Shown here: positions 9,731 to 21,008 of the stretch, piece by piece
Numbering within the stretch: position 1 is the first letter of the stretch
How the letters are laid out: each line of letters starts with the position of its first letter
Origin: Phragmites australis
Lineage: Eukaryota; Streptophyta; Magnoliopsida; Poales; Poaceae
Direction: 5' to 3'
DNA length: 64,000 nt
NCBI RefSeq assembly: GCF_958298935.1
Contig: NC_084924.1
Coordinates: 15,969,819-16,033,818 of the forward strand
Notes under the pieces: generated by a model
The model's database searches: none
What the model was told of the DNA's origin: nothing
Seen by the model: the letters and a program-made list of their open reading frames with translations, nothing else
Made by a program: the position numbers and the translations under genes

Positions 9731-12720
9731 ATGAACCAGTTCGTCCATGATTGGAGCAACATGGGAGACACCTCCAGGCCACTCGGGTGCGTACTTTGAT
9801 TCATTGCTCGACTCGTCGAAATTATGAAGCAGAGATATCTCAACCGATTCATCTGGTCTCTATGTGTGAGAGGGAGACTGAAGATTCTGCTGTTTGTTGC
9901 GCGGTTTTGCGTTCTTGCAGCGAAGACGATGACCTCATTGAGCTACTCTGGTGCAACGGCCATGTCGTCATGCAGAGCCAGACTCACCGGAAGCTGCCAC
10001 CGAGGCCCGAGAAGCCGGAAGGATCGGCGGCTCCAGCCCCCGCGGTGGCGGCGCAAGAAGACGACGCGGGCCTGTTGTTCCCGTTCGCGCTGGCCGAGTC
10101 GCTCGACAAGGACATCTTCTCCGAGTTCTTCTGCGAAACACCGATGGCGGCGCCTGTGGCCTCCAGCAACGGCGTCGAAGCCAGAAAACCATGCAGGGAC
10201 GGCCCGATTCGGAACGACAGGCACAGCGGGGCATGCGCGGTGTCCGAGGCCCCGTGCGACCTGATGCCGCCGCCGAAGTCGACGCACATGTCCTGCTCCA
10301 GGAAGCAGACGATGAGCCTGGCGGATGGCGACAACGCCGGCGACCTGTCGGAGCTCGTCCGGACCGGGACTGCGGGCAGAGCGGGGAAGGCGGCGATGGA
10401 TGCGGGCGCATCGTCGATGCTGAGCACGATCGGGTCGAGCATCTGCGGGAGCAACCAGGTGCTGGTGCAACGCGCGGTGAGCGCGCGGGGGCGCACGTCC
10501 GACACCGCCCTCGGCGGCTCCGGCAGCGCGCTGCCGTCGGCGATGGGGAGCGCCAACGCGAACGCCAGTGGCAGGGGCCATGAGGCCACCGTCGCGTCCT
10601 CGTCGGGGCGGTCCAACTGCTGCTTCGGCACCACCACCACCACCACCACCGAGCCGACGAGCACCAGCAACCGGAGCAGCAAGCGCAAGCGGCTCGACAC
10701 TGAGGACTCGGAGAGCCCCAGCGAGGTCTCTTTTGCACATGTAAACGATGTTTTGTTGATCCATTGTTTTGTTTAGGAAGAACGAACTGTGACGGCAATG
10801 TGATGCAGGACGCTGAGTCGGAGTCCGCCGCCGCGGCGCGCAAGCCACCGCAGAAGCTGACGACGGCGCGGAGGACCCGCGCCGCCGAAGTGCACAACCT
10901 CTCGGAGAGGGTTCGGGATTCTTGCCATCTCGTTGGCTCATGTTGGTTCGTCTTCCTTGTCTCTGACATGGTTGTTTGTTCCCAATGCAGAGGAGACGAG
11001 ACAGGATTAACGAGAAGATGAGAGCCCTGCAAGATCTCATACCTCACTGTAACAAGGTACTCCACTACTCTATCAGATACGCGCTAAACCAAACCATTAA
11101 TCATCACATCATAATCTGCGGAAATTGTGTTACGAATCTGCTCCGATTCCATGGGCAGACGGACAAGGCGTCGATGCTGGATGAGGCCATCGAGTACCTC
11201 AAGTCGCTGCAGCTGCAAGTGCAGGTCAGTGGCCGTGCAACCAGCTCTATCTAGGCAATAGCAGTGGCCGCAAAACGCGAGTACACGACTGACCAAATGT
11301 TTCGATGTTCTGGGGTGGTGCAGATGATGTGGATGGGCAGCGGCATCGCGGCGCCACCGGTGATGTTCCCCGGCATGCACCAGTACCTGCAGCGGATGGG
11401 CGCCGCGCCGATGCCGTCCATGCCGCGGATGCCGTTCATGGCCCCGCAGCCGGCGGTGCCCAACGCCCCCGTGAACACGGTGCCAGGCTACCGGAGCCAC
11501 ATGCCGGCGGTGGGCATCACGGAGCCCTACGCGCACTACCTCGGCGTCAACCACCTGCAGCCGACGCCGTCCCAGGTCCGTCGCAAGCAGCTCATTTTGA
11601 AACATATAATTTTTTTCTAGAATTTCTGGCATTCACTATTCCTGTGTTCCAATTTGATATTCGCATTTTGTTAAAAGAAACATACGTATATTTCTTTGCT
11701 GTGTTTCTGAGATGTTTGGGCAGCATTACGCGCAGGGTGTGAGCTACTACCCGCTGGGCCCGAATGCCATGCCGCAGAATCCTGCCGCTGCCGCCGCCGC
11801 CGCCGCCGCCGCACCCGGAGTGTTGCCCCCTGAAAGCGCTCCAAACGGAGGACCAGGTATTGCTATTGCCACTCTTCTATAAAACAGGGTGACCAGTGGC
11901 TTCACTCTTCTTTTGCTACGTTTAGTATTATAGCATGGATTGGATTGATGGATGTGTGTTTTGAGTCTTGAGTGTACTACAAATTACAACTATTATAACC
12001 CTCCATTATCTGCTACTATATTGCATTGCATTGCCCAGTCTTCCGTATTGAAATGAATCTTTAAAGCTACGTGTAGAATGGGGAAAGAAAGAAAAGGAAC
12101 TTGGCTTTTCAGAGTTGAAGCCCAATGATTGGTAGCACAATGGACAGGAAGGTTCTGTGATGAGATTCTGTAAAGCAAACAGCGCACTTTCTTTCTGGAC
12201 CTAACAAATCCTGGAAAGAGATTCTTAAGCACGTACACTCAGTTTATTAACTGTCTAGCTTGTAATTTCATATGCAAGCAATATAAAATGGACGTTAGCT
12301 GTCTAATGTTCATCGTCCGTCAGCCAAATAAACATTTTCAGGCTCAGTGGTGTCATGTGAAAACTACGTACCGTCATGATACTTTTGCAAACAAAATTTC
12401 GTAAAGAAAAGAAAATCTGATGCGATTGGACAATATAAGGTCGGATGCTACAGTAGGGTAATTTTCTACTTATTCCTCCATTAAAAAATAAAAAAAGAAC
12501 TTGGATGGTGAGACACTATTTTATTTTGCAAACAATATTTCAGGAAATTTTTCGCATAAGCCAAAAGTTAGGTCTTTCTAGCTTTATATGCAGCTGGCCT
12601 GGCATGTCAAATTGTATTGCACCCAGCTTAACGTGTCGCCATCAGCATACTAGTCAATTGGTTTATACATACATAGATATGTCGTGGAGTTTATCTAATT
12701 TCTTCTTCTTGGCAGGGTAA
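9731..12720 (+). CDS. PIL: Phytochrome-interacting bHLH transcription factor (PIF/PIL type), 8 coding exons, about 494 aa
   Basis: Proposed exons are 9731-9786, 9921-10725, 10809-10910, 10991-11056, 11159-11224, 11324-11575, 11724-11856 and 12716-12720. All introns are GT-AG and the frame stays open throughout. Residues 20-39 hold the APB motif ([16 protein letters not shown]), which binds active phytochrome B in PIFs. Residues about 307-365 form the bHLH. The basic part [15 protein letters not shown] has the H, E and R that contact E-box/G-box DNA, followed by [20 protein letters not shown], a PIF-type helix 2. Poly-Thr (about 10630-10650) and poly-Ala (exon 7) runs are low-complexity. The protein should act in the nucleus as a light-controlled regulator. 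No APA (phyA) motif was seen. PIL13/PIF4-like rank is my recollection of monocot homologues, and exact orthology is not settled. The last exon adds only the end of a Gly codon and TAA. If intron 7 is retained, the frame stops at 11880-11882. Confidence 0.9.
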
Positions 12721-12941
12721 CTAACAAGAAAAGGACAAACTACATGGCTGCGGAGTTCGACAGAATACTAGCATGAATTGAAGAACACTGATTTTGACAA
12801 GTACAAAAAATAAGAAAAATGAACTGCACAGCAGGATGAAGCAGACGAAAAGCTGATGAGACAACAATGGGGTAGTTTCTCTATTACCCCATTTTGAGAA
12901 CTGTGCGGAAGTTTCAGCAAGCCCTGCGGATTGATCTCTTA
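12721..12941 (+). other. Probable 3'UTR of the PIL gene
   Basis: This sequence follows the proposed TAA at 12718-12720 and has no long continuation frame. An AATAAA at 13114-13119 lies inside the adjacent MITE and is the nearest good poly(A) signal on this strand, so the transcript may end within the transposon. Confidence 0.45.
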
Positions 12942-13234
12942 GGGCAGCTCCATTCCAGTATCCGTAAAGAGCTCCAGCAGAATCGTTATCCATCAGTACA
13001 TGGTTGCTGCAGTGATGAGGACGTGAGCGAAACGGCATATTTGCAGTACACCTGGAGCTGCATGTATCATTGTTTGCAGTGGATGCATGTGGGATCGAAT
13101 GGAAAATAAGAGTAATAAAAGGTAGGAAATAAGATAGCTGTCGAAAATAAAAAATAGGGATGTTGTAATAGTGTTAAGGAATGCTATAATAGTGTTATAA
13201 GGAATAAATTTTTAAATATCTGTTGAAGATGACC
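12942..13234. mobile_element. Tourist/PIF-Harbinger-like MITE (293 bp)
   Basis: Imperfect terminal inverted repeats GGGCAGCTCCATTCCAG (left) and GGTCATCTTCAACAG (right end, reverse strand) are flanked by TTA on both sides (12939-12941 and 13235-13237). TTA duplications and 'GGGCATCTCCAACAG'-like ends are typical of grass Tourist elements. No coding capacity. It sits in the 3' flank of the PIL gene. Confidence 0.65.
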
Positions 13235-13237
13235 TTA

Positions 13238-13718
13238 ACAAATTATATTATTAATACAGCATGGTTTTTTTTAGTTGTTACTACTTGGGATTGTAACCTA
13301 TTAATTTGGGTAGATAGTCTCCCTGCCCATTCTAATCATTAGTTTACCTTCTCACTTTTTAATTTTAGAATAGTTGAGACGGTTAAGATGCGGTGCTTCT
13401 ATTTTGCTATTTAGATTAAAGCAAATGAGGAGTTTTCAAGAGCTTCAAAACACCGGAAATAATTGTAATTGCTGGTGTTTTGTGCTTTGTGCGGAATAGA
13501 AGTGCTCACAGAGTAAATATTTTGTTGTTGCACTACTTCTGCAGAAAATTTTGTTTCTCCATTATCTATTTAGAGGTACCTAATAACATGATGCGTATTT
13601 ACTTCTGTTTCTTCGTACTGTCCTTGTAGTATTATTATAACAGTTTGGTATAATTCAAAGATATACAAATTGCAATATTTAACCCTTCTATAATTATCAA
13701 TTAATGTTCAATAGGAAT
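13238..13718. other. AT-rich spacer, nothing recognised
   Basis: No frame, repeat boundary or RNA gene was supported between the MITE and the copia element. Confidence 0.5.
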
Positions 13719-13723
13719 ACACC

Positions 13724-14479
13724 TGATGGAATATAAAACACTTTTAGGTTTAATCTAATTTATAAATAATTCATAAGCAGAAACTGATAAACTGATATAA
13801 TCATATCATCAGAGCATAATCTAGATATGTGTGTGAAATCACTGCATATGACTAGATCTAATATACTCAAAATTAGGAACTACAGGAAATAAAGTACGAG
13901 AAACATAATTTTTACGTATTGGTCCTGTGTGATGAAGGTTGCTGAAGATGCTGGTTGTACCGTGTTGATGGCACGATCGATCTTGCTGATGACGTGTCGA
14001 AATTGTTGACAATGATAGCGGCAGCGCCCAAGCGACCAGGAAGACGAGCAGTGGTGAAGAACTTGAGCAGTCACGCGGAGTGCTTCCCAAAAACCTTATT
14101 CGCCCTCTCCCGGTGCAAGATCTCAAGAGCGAGAGTTTCGGAGACCTGCTCTTCTAATTACCGGTGCACGCCAACACCGGGAGTAGACTACAGCAGCAAC
14201 ACAATAGAGAAAGAGGTAAAACCCTAACTCTTGTATAGACTCACTACATAAGAGCATTCCCAATTTTAAGGCTACTCTCAATTAGCAGTCTATGTTGCAT
14301 GTCTTCCCAAAGAGGTGAGGGTCCTTGCATATATATAGAGGGAAAACCCCCCACCTCCACCTTCATTAGCAATATAGTACTAATAAAGGGTGGGCCTCAA
14401 CATAGGTCACATCTCCATAATATGGACCTTTGAGATTTATTAAAAATTATTACATGGGCTGGCCTCAATAATTCTAACA
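13724..14479 (-). repeat. 3' LTR of the copia element
   Basis: A near copy of 18251-19009 with many scattered differences. On the minus strand it begins TGTTAGAATTATTGAGGCC and ends with CA. A TATA-like 'ctctatatatatgcaagg' (minus strand, about 14320-14340) fits an LTR promoter. Confidence 0.92.
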
Positions 14480-15039
14480 ATCCCCCATCAGATCTTAAAG
14501 TCCCATAGATAATTACTAGTTTCCCATTGTTGTTTGATATTCCAGTGTTTCAGTGGAGACTGTTAAGTTGAACATCCATCTAGAACATCAAGCTACACTT
14601 ATTCACAATTTGAACAATAGACTATGCTTTGAATTGCAAGTTTTGTGCAAACAAGTTTCACTTAAAGTCATAACTGATACTTGGCTGCCAGTAGACTACC
14701 CCGCGAGTGTAGCATATAAGTCCTACTCCATGATCTCTTCATGAGTTTACTAGAGATCACCCAAATCTCATAGACTGCGACCAATTGTCAAACTCATATA
14801 TGTGTGTTCTTTCAAGAATTCCCTGTAGGTCAGCATCTTTGTTACTTAAAGCCAACATAACACATTAAGACATTAGCCAACCTGCCTTACAGATATCTAA
14901 GAGTATTGCATCTTCACTCGAGTGGGTCAAACAACAAAGGTACTCTCCTCTAGTTAGACCAATAGCTTATTCTTCATAGGTCCTAATTCACGGGATCTCC
15001 GATCACATGGGTTGGGTTACCACTATGGTATAACTCACA

Positions 15040-15790
15040 TGGGTCTCATACCCATCTCCTTCGATGCATTATCTATTACACTCCGTGATAGTCCTTTTGT
15101 AAAGGGATCTGTCAAGTTCTTAGGCGTTTGGATATAAGCAAGGTTATCACTCCGAAGTTTCTCAATTTCCTGACAGACTTTAATCATCTCTTTACGTGCC
15201 TTGAGGACTTGTCATTATCCTTAGAACTGTTTACTTTGATAATAACCGTATGTTTATCACAGTTTATAAGGATAGCCGATATCGATTTCTAAACCATAGG
15301 TAAGTCCATCAACAACTCACACAACCATTCTGCCTCAACAGTCGCTGTGTCTAATGCAATGAGTTCTGCTTCCATAGTTGACCTCGTCAAGATAGTCTGT
15401 TTGCAAGACCTCCATGACACAGCAGCACCACCTAGAGTGAATACATATCCACTTGTGGTATAAATCTCATCAGCATCAGATATCCAGTTTGAATCACTAT
15501 AACCCTCTAGTACCGATGGGTACCCGGAATAGTGAAGACCATAACTCATAGTATCAAGCAAATAGCGCATCACTCGTTCAAGCGCACACCAATATTCATC
15601 ACCCGGGTTAGAAGTAAAGCGACTCAATTTACTCATAGCAAATGAGATGTCAGGCCTTGTAGCACCAGCTAGGTACATGAGTAATCCAATAATCTGAGAG
15701 TATCTCAGTTGATCCCTGCCACTTTTCTTATTCTTTCGAAGTATCACACTAGGATCATAAGGTGTTAGAGAAGACTTGTTGTCCTAGTAA
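15040..15790 (-). pseudogene. copia RNase H and polyprotein end
   Basis: The frame 15747-15289 reads YSQIIGLLMYLAGATRPDIS, EGYSDSNWISD and TSGYVFTLGGAAVSW, then ILTRSTMEAELIALD. These are the usual copia RNase H signatures, with the Asp of YSDSNW and the Glu of MEAE present. Beyond 15289 the frame is broken, but the terminal part (KNLTDPF- and MGMRP-like readings) is recognisable to about 15040. Confidence 0.9.
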
Positions 15791-15904
15791 CCAAAGCGGC
15801 TCAAGACCTTCTCAACATAATGAGGTTGTGTAAGAGTAATCACATTCTCTCCTTTGATTAACTTGATGTTTAAGATTACATCAGCCTCACCCACATCTTT
15901 CATA

Positions 15905-16900
15905 TCAAAACTTTGAGATAAGAAAGACTTTGACCTTATTAACCACGTCAAGATTTGTCCCAAATATCAGTATGTCATCAACATAGAAGCACAATAAAAC
16001 TCTCTCACTCACACCATGACGATAGTACACACATTTATCTGCCTCATTGACCGAAAAACCTATAGATGTTAAAGTTCTGTCGAACTTCTCATGCCATTGT
16101 TTAGGAGCTTGTTTAAGGCCATACAAGAACTTCAACAACTTACACACCATATCTCCTTGACCTTTTACTACAAACCCATCAAGTTGTTCCATATAAATTT
16201 TCTCGTTCAACTCTCCATTAAGGAAAGCTGTCTTAACGTCCATCTGATGAACGATGAGACCATGTGAGGCAGTCAAGGAAAGTAGCACTCGGATAGTAGT
16301 CAATATTGCAACAGTTGAATAAGTGTCAAAAAAGTCTTCATCTTCCTTTTGGGTATAACCCTTGGTCACAAGTCGAGCCTTGTACTTTTCAATAGTACCG
16401 TTGGGCCTAAGCTTCTTCTTGAACACCCACTTGCAACCCACATGTTTGCATCCATAGGGTTGTTCTGTGACCTCCCAAGTTCCATTTGCGAGCATGTAAT
16501 TCATTTCGCTCCGTACAACCTCCTTCTAGTAGTCTGCATCTGGAGATGCAAACGCTTCTGAAATAGACTTCGGAGTGTCATCCACAAGGTACACAGTGAA
16601 ATCATCACCAAAAGACTTTGCAATCCTTTGTCTCTTACTCCTCTTAGGAGTTTCACTGTCATCCTCCTCAGAATCTTGCTCATGTACTTGTTCAATAATC
16701 TCAAGAGATGGAGTAGGTTCAGAAATTATCTCAGAAGATAGTCTAGACATGTTATGTAAATATTTCATAGGAAATATGGGCTCAAAAAACGTTGCATCAC
16801 GAGACTCCATCATTGTATCGACATGCACGTCAGGTACCTCAGATTTAACCACTATAAGCAATGCTCTGATGAGCATATCCCATAAAGACACAATCCACTA
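15905..16900 (-). pseudogene. copia linker and reverse transcriptase
   Basis: The linker ORF (16891-16526) carries an acidic stretch and RSKRQRIAKSFGDDF, typical before copia RT. RT proper (from about 16504) shows NGTWEVTEQPYGCKHVGCKW, the motif A region VHQMDVKTAFLNGEL with the catalytic Asp, LYGLKQAPKQW and the FYVDDILIFG box. The RT core is unusually well kept: about 199 codons without a stop. A stop after ISKF at about 15905 separates it from RNase H. Confidence 0.93.
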
Positions 16901-17062
16901 TTTTAGGTCTGAGCATGCACTTTTTAGTTATTGGTACATTGACTTTCGCCAAGCATCCCTAAGTGCGCAAATAAGAAAGTAATGGCTTTCTCCCTTCCCA
17001 TTCTTCATATGGGGTTTTCTCCTTATCTTTGAGAGGAACTCTATTCAGGATATGACATTAAG

Positions 17063-17395
17063 TCAACAAGGTCTCCCCCACCATGCCTTAGATAATTCCG
17101 TAGTGTCTAACATGGCATTAACCAAGTCAGTCAATATGCGGTTCATTCTTTCGGCAACCCCATTTGATTGGGGTGAATAGGGAGGTGTCATATCATGAAT
17201 AATCCCATATTTCTCACATAATAAATTAAAATCACTAGAGAAATACTCTCCACTACAATCTGTCCTAATTCTTTTGATCTTTCTATCTAGTTGATTCTTA
17301 ACTTCTACCTTATAGATTTTAAAGTGATCTAGAGCCTCATCTTTCATTTTCAACAAATAAACATAGCAATATCTAGCAATATCCAGCTTCGCCAA
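17063..17395 (-). pseudogene. copia integrase, C-terminal part of catalytic core only
   Basis: The frame begins at ARYCYVYLLKMKDEALDHF, which in copia integrases follows the first catalytic Asp, so that Asp and the HHCC domain are missing. The second Asp (IRTDCSGEYFS) and the Glu (PYSPQSNGVAERMN) remain. The junction with gag is at about 17385-17395, where a short 'atattgctagatattgct' duplication is seen. Confidence 0.88.
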
Positions 17396-18214
17396 TAGTC
17401 ACCACATTAGCAATCTTTGAGTTTTGCTTTTGTGAAGCCTTTCTTCCTTTGCGGTTTGGACAATCCTTGGTGAAATGTCCAATCTCACCGCACACAAAGC
17501 AAGACAGTTTTGCTGTGTTCATCTTCTTCTTCACGAAGGTGGTAATTTTATTTGGCTTATTATCTTTCCCTTTGTTCTTGTTGTGGAAGGGCTTTTGCAC
17601 CATATTGGCGCTAGTCCGTCCCTCGCCTCCTTTTAGACTCACATCCTTAGCCCGAGCTTTCTCCTCAACATCAAGAGACGCGATCAAACTCTCAACAGTA
17701 ATATCTTGTCTCTTGTGCTTTAGAACAGTGACAAAGTGTCTCCACGAAGGAGGTAACTTGGCAACGATGCCTCCAGCCATAAACTTGTCAGGTACATTGA
17801 TCTTGAGGAGTTTGAGTTCCTTCACGATGCACTGAACCTCATGAGCCTGCTCGACTACAGAGCGATTTTTAACTATCTTGTAGTCATGATACTGTTCCAT
17901 AATATACAATTCACTTCCTGCATCTGATGCACCGAATTTAGCATTCAGTGTATCTCACAACTCCTTCGCACTTTGTATGTGCATATACACATCTCAAACA
18001 CGATCACTAAGAACGCTAAGAATGCATCCTACAAAGAATGCATTGGCATCGTAAACGCCTTTTTCTGCTCAGCATTAAGGGTTCCTTCCTACTTGCTATT
18101 AGCCACCCAGTAGACTTTTATAGTCGTTAGCCACATAGTGACCTTGACTTGCTATCTTTTAAAGTGCACATCAGAAAACTTGTCTAGCCTTAGTGCATCG
18201 ACAAAACCACCCAT
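17395..18214 (-). pseudogene. copia gag with zinc knuckle
   Basis: The minus strand starts MGGFVDALRLDKF at 18214, has stops in the first third, then is open from 17909 down to about 17385. It includes KLPPSWRHFVTVLKH and VESLIASLDVEEKARAKD, usual for copia gag. The knuckle CFVCGEIGHFTKDC (C-X2-C-X4-H-X4-C) is intact. The frame runs directly into integrase sequence; no protease is present. Confidence 0.88.
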
Positions 18215-18250
18215 TGATAAACCTAAATGCCTACAATAAGGTTTTTGGAT

Positions 18251-19009
18251 TGATGGAATATAAGGCACTTTTAGGTTTAATTTAATCTATAAATAATTCA
18301 TAAGTAGAAACTGATAAATTGATATGATCATATCATCAGAGCATAATCTAGACATGTGTACGAAATCACTACATATGACTAGATCTATTATACTCAAAAT
18401 TAGGAACTGCAGGAAATAAAGTACGAGAAACATGAATTTTACGTACAGGTCCTGCATGGTGAAGGTTGCTGAAGATGCTGGTTGTACTGTGTTGATGGCA
18501 TGATCGATCCTGCTGACAACGCGCCGAAATTATTGACGATGACAACGGGTAGTGCCCAAGTGACCAGGAAGACGAGTCGTGGTGAAGAACTTGAGCAATC
18601 GCGCGGAGCGCTTCTTAAAAACCTTATTCGTCCTCTCCTAGTGCAAGATCTCAAGAGTGAGGGTTTCGGAGACCTGCTCTTCCGGTTGCCGATGCACGCC
18701 GACGCCGGGATGGACTAGACTACAACGGCAAAATAATAGAAAAAGCGACAAAACCCTAACTCTTATATAAACTCATTAAAGGAGAGCGTTCCCAATTTAA
18801 ATGCTACTCTCAATTAGCAATCTATGTTGTACGTCTTCTCAAAGAGGTGGAGGTCATTGCATATATATAGGGAAAACCCTCCACTTCCACCTCCATTAGC
18901 AATATGATACTAATAAAAGGTGGGTCTAAACATGTACTACCTCTCCACAATATAGGCCTTTAAAATTTATTAGGAATTATTACATAAACCGGCCCCAATA
19001 ATTCTAACA
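18251..19009 (-). repeat. 5' LTR of the copia element
   Basis: Matches 13724-14479 end to end. The adjacent primer-binding site (minus strand ATCCAAAAACC after the LTR) is a badly decayed form of the usual methionine-tRNA PBS, with several G-to-A-type changes. Confidence 0.92.
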
Positions 19010-19563
19010 CACCCGGTCCGGTTAAAAGATATGTGGCGTATTATCATGCGTGGAGAAAAGTTTAAATTTGGCATATGAAAATAGTATCTATGTATTTCTC
19101 TCAATAAGCGCTTTCATAAAGTTACAATTTTCTATGTTTCTAAATATATTACAGTATGAACTGCAATAATGCATTTCAGATATCATATTGATTTCCAAAA
19201 CATAAATTAACTGTGACATAATGAGTCTCCGTGGATAAAATCTTGCATTTATATTGCTTGCAAACCAAACCTAATTTTTTTCGATTTTTTATTCTTTGTC
19301 ATATTCCATTGCATAAAAATGTGGGGTTGAACTTGGTGCTCAACGGATTGCAACTTTCCCAACTTTTCGCTGTGGGCGGTGGTAAATAGATTCTGTATAT
19401 ATTTTTCGCGACCAGGAACAAATATTGTTCCAGGCAATTGGAACGAAAAAAAGCCGGTACTGGGGAATCTTCTCATCCTATCTCCTTGCTGTTTGAGCGC
19501 GACCTGATGGCGAGACGGGGAAGCAGCTCGGCTAATCGCAGTTAGCTTATGTATGAATCTATA
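19010..19563. other. Spacer, nothing recognised
   Basis: Continues the pre-insertion flank of the copia element. Small open frames occur, but none resembles a known protein. Confidence 0.5.
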
Positions 19564-19999
19564 TCTATATTTTTATAAAATATATGAGTTATAACAGATT
19601 TGATATATTTCTATTATCTATATGAGTTAATCAAATAGTTATCGTATAAAATTGGATCACGTTACTCCTTCAAATAATACATTTAATCTCTCATTATTTG
19701 TATTACATACCTAGACATCTAATACTTACCTTCCATATACTTAAAAAATACATTTAATCTCATATTATTTATCTTCTATACGTAGACGTCCAATGTTTAC
19801 ATTTTATATATCGGGTTTCTGCAAATGGTGCACCACCTCCTGCACTTCATCTATAACGTCGGGTTTTTCAGAGTGTACGTCACTCCCACACTTCGCCTAC
19901 AACGTCATGTTTTCCTATTTTTTATGCTATATTTTTACCTTTTTAAATTGTTATATCATATTAATTACACGTGCGTGAAACATATACGCAATTATTAGT
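19564..19999 (+). repeat. Helitron-end-like dispersed repeat, copy 2
   Basis: Starts TCTATATTTTTATAAAATAT as in 7270-7568 and follows it through several blocks. It ends ACACGTGCGTGAAACATATA and a 'TTATTAGT' tail, reminiscent of the CTRR-T end of Helitrons. It carries about 130 extra bases in its right half (about 19805-19925). Same orientation as copy 1. Confidence 0.6.
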
Positions 20000-21008
20000 C
20001 TGTTCTAATTATCGAGGACACCAAGCTTTTTTTTTTTTGGTTTCTTTGGTTGATTAACTCTTCAAGATATAGCACCAACGTTATTCAACGAGCACTTGCA
20101 AATATTTACGAATAATTTTAGTCATTTTTGTGCTGTAAAAAATAGATTATACAGACCTTTTGCATATTAAAATTTTCTTTTGTTTTGATAATATTGAGCA
20201 TTTGGTTATATTTTTGTACAACTTTTGCAAACACACAAGTTTCAACATGTTTGACACGTATGTTTCTTTAAGAACTTTTAGAATTGCAAAATATGCATGT
20301 GACCATGATTTTAAAGAAGTGAACCGACCACCTATCCAGGATCCACCTTTTAAAACTATGTGTAGAAGCACCAAATAAAGTTGGAGGGAAAATAAATCAC
20401 AAAAATATTATGAAAATATATTTAAACTCGTAAATATTTTAAAAATTGTATCTGTGGATTTTTCATAATTTGGAGTGTATTTGAAAATGTGTCAAACTTA
20501 TTCAATTTTTGTGAGTAAAAATAAATTGAAAAACCCGTTGAACAGTTCTAGCCCTGAAACGACCCCAGCGCATCTCTGTCAGACTGTCACTCCCCCACCT
20601 GGATCTCCTCGACACGCGCTAGCAGCCCACATCGGCAGCACGGCCACTTGCACACCGCCTGACAACGGCCCCAGCGACGTGACTGATGCTACTGAGATTC
20701 TGTTTGTAGGGCTTCAGGACCCAATTTCACCTGCTCACGGAGTTCTTTCTCTGGGCATCTTTTGGTAGATGCAAGTTGTGTTACACCATCTCTAACTATA
20801 TTCTTTTTATTTTATTTTTTTCTCGATTCTCTTCTCTGTTTTTATTTTTTTTATTTTCTCTTATCTCTAACAGCTTCTTTTCGAGAGGAATCGTGAAGGG
20901 AAAGGAGAGAGAATTCCGTCCTGAAAAGAATGACTCTAAAAATTCCTTCGTAACGCGAACCGTGAAAGGAAACCGTTGAAACGCTGAAGAGAACGAAAAT
21001 ATCTTCAC
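20000..21008. other. Spacer between repeat copy 2 and the LINE
   Basis: AT-rich to about 20540. A GC-richer patch follows (20545-20770) with a short open frame but no recognisable domain. About 20785-21000 has T-rich and 'ctctaacagcttct'-type sequence resembling unclassified grass repeats. The 5' end of the LINE could lie in this part. Confidence 0.4.

Larger units (their letters stand above)
13724..19009 (-). mobile_element. Ty1/copia retrotransposon with two LTRs, internally deleted
   Basis: Two 756-759 bp direct repeats (13724-14479 and 18251-19009) flank minus-strand gag, partial integrase, RT and RNase H. Both start TGATGGAATATAA and end TTCTAACA on the plus strand. CACC directly flanks both outer ends (13720-13723 and 19010-19013), fitting a target-site duplication. 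A G-rich polypurine tract (minus strand AAGATCTGATGGGGGAT) abuts the 3' LTR at 14480-14496. Protease and the front of integrase are missing, so the copy is non-autonomous. It lies about 1 kb downstream of the PIL gene, in opposite orientation. Confidence 0.92.

Noticed and set aside
9943..11065. Long minus-strand frames (365 codons, two frames) opposite the PIL exon 2
   Set aside because: They are mirror frames of GC-rich coding sequence. They cross the PIL splice sites and show no domain.
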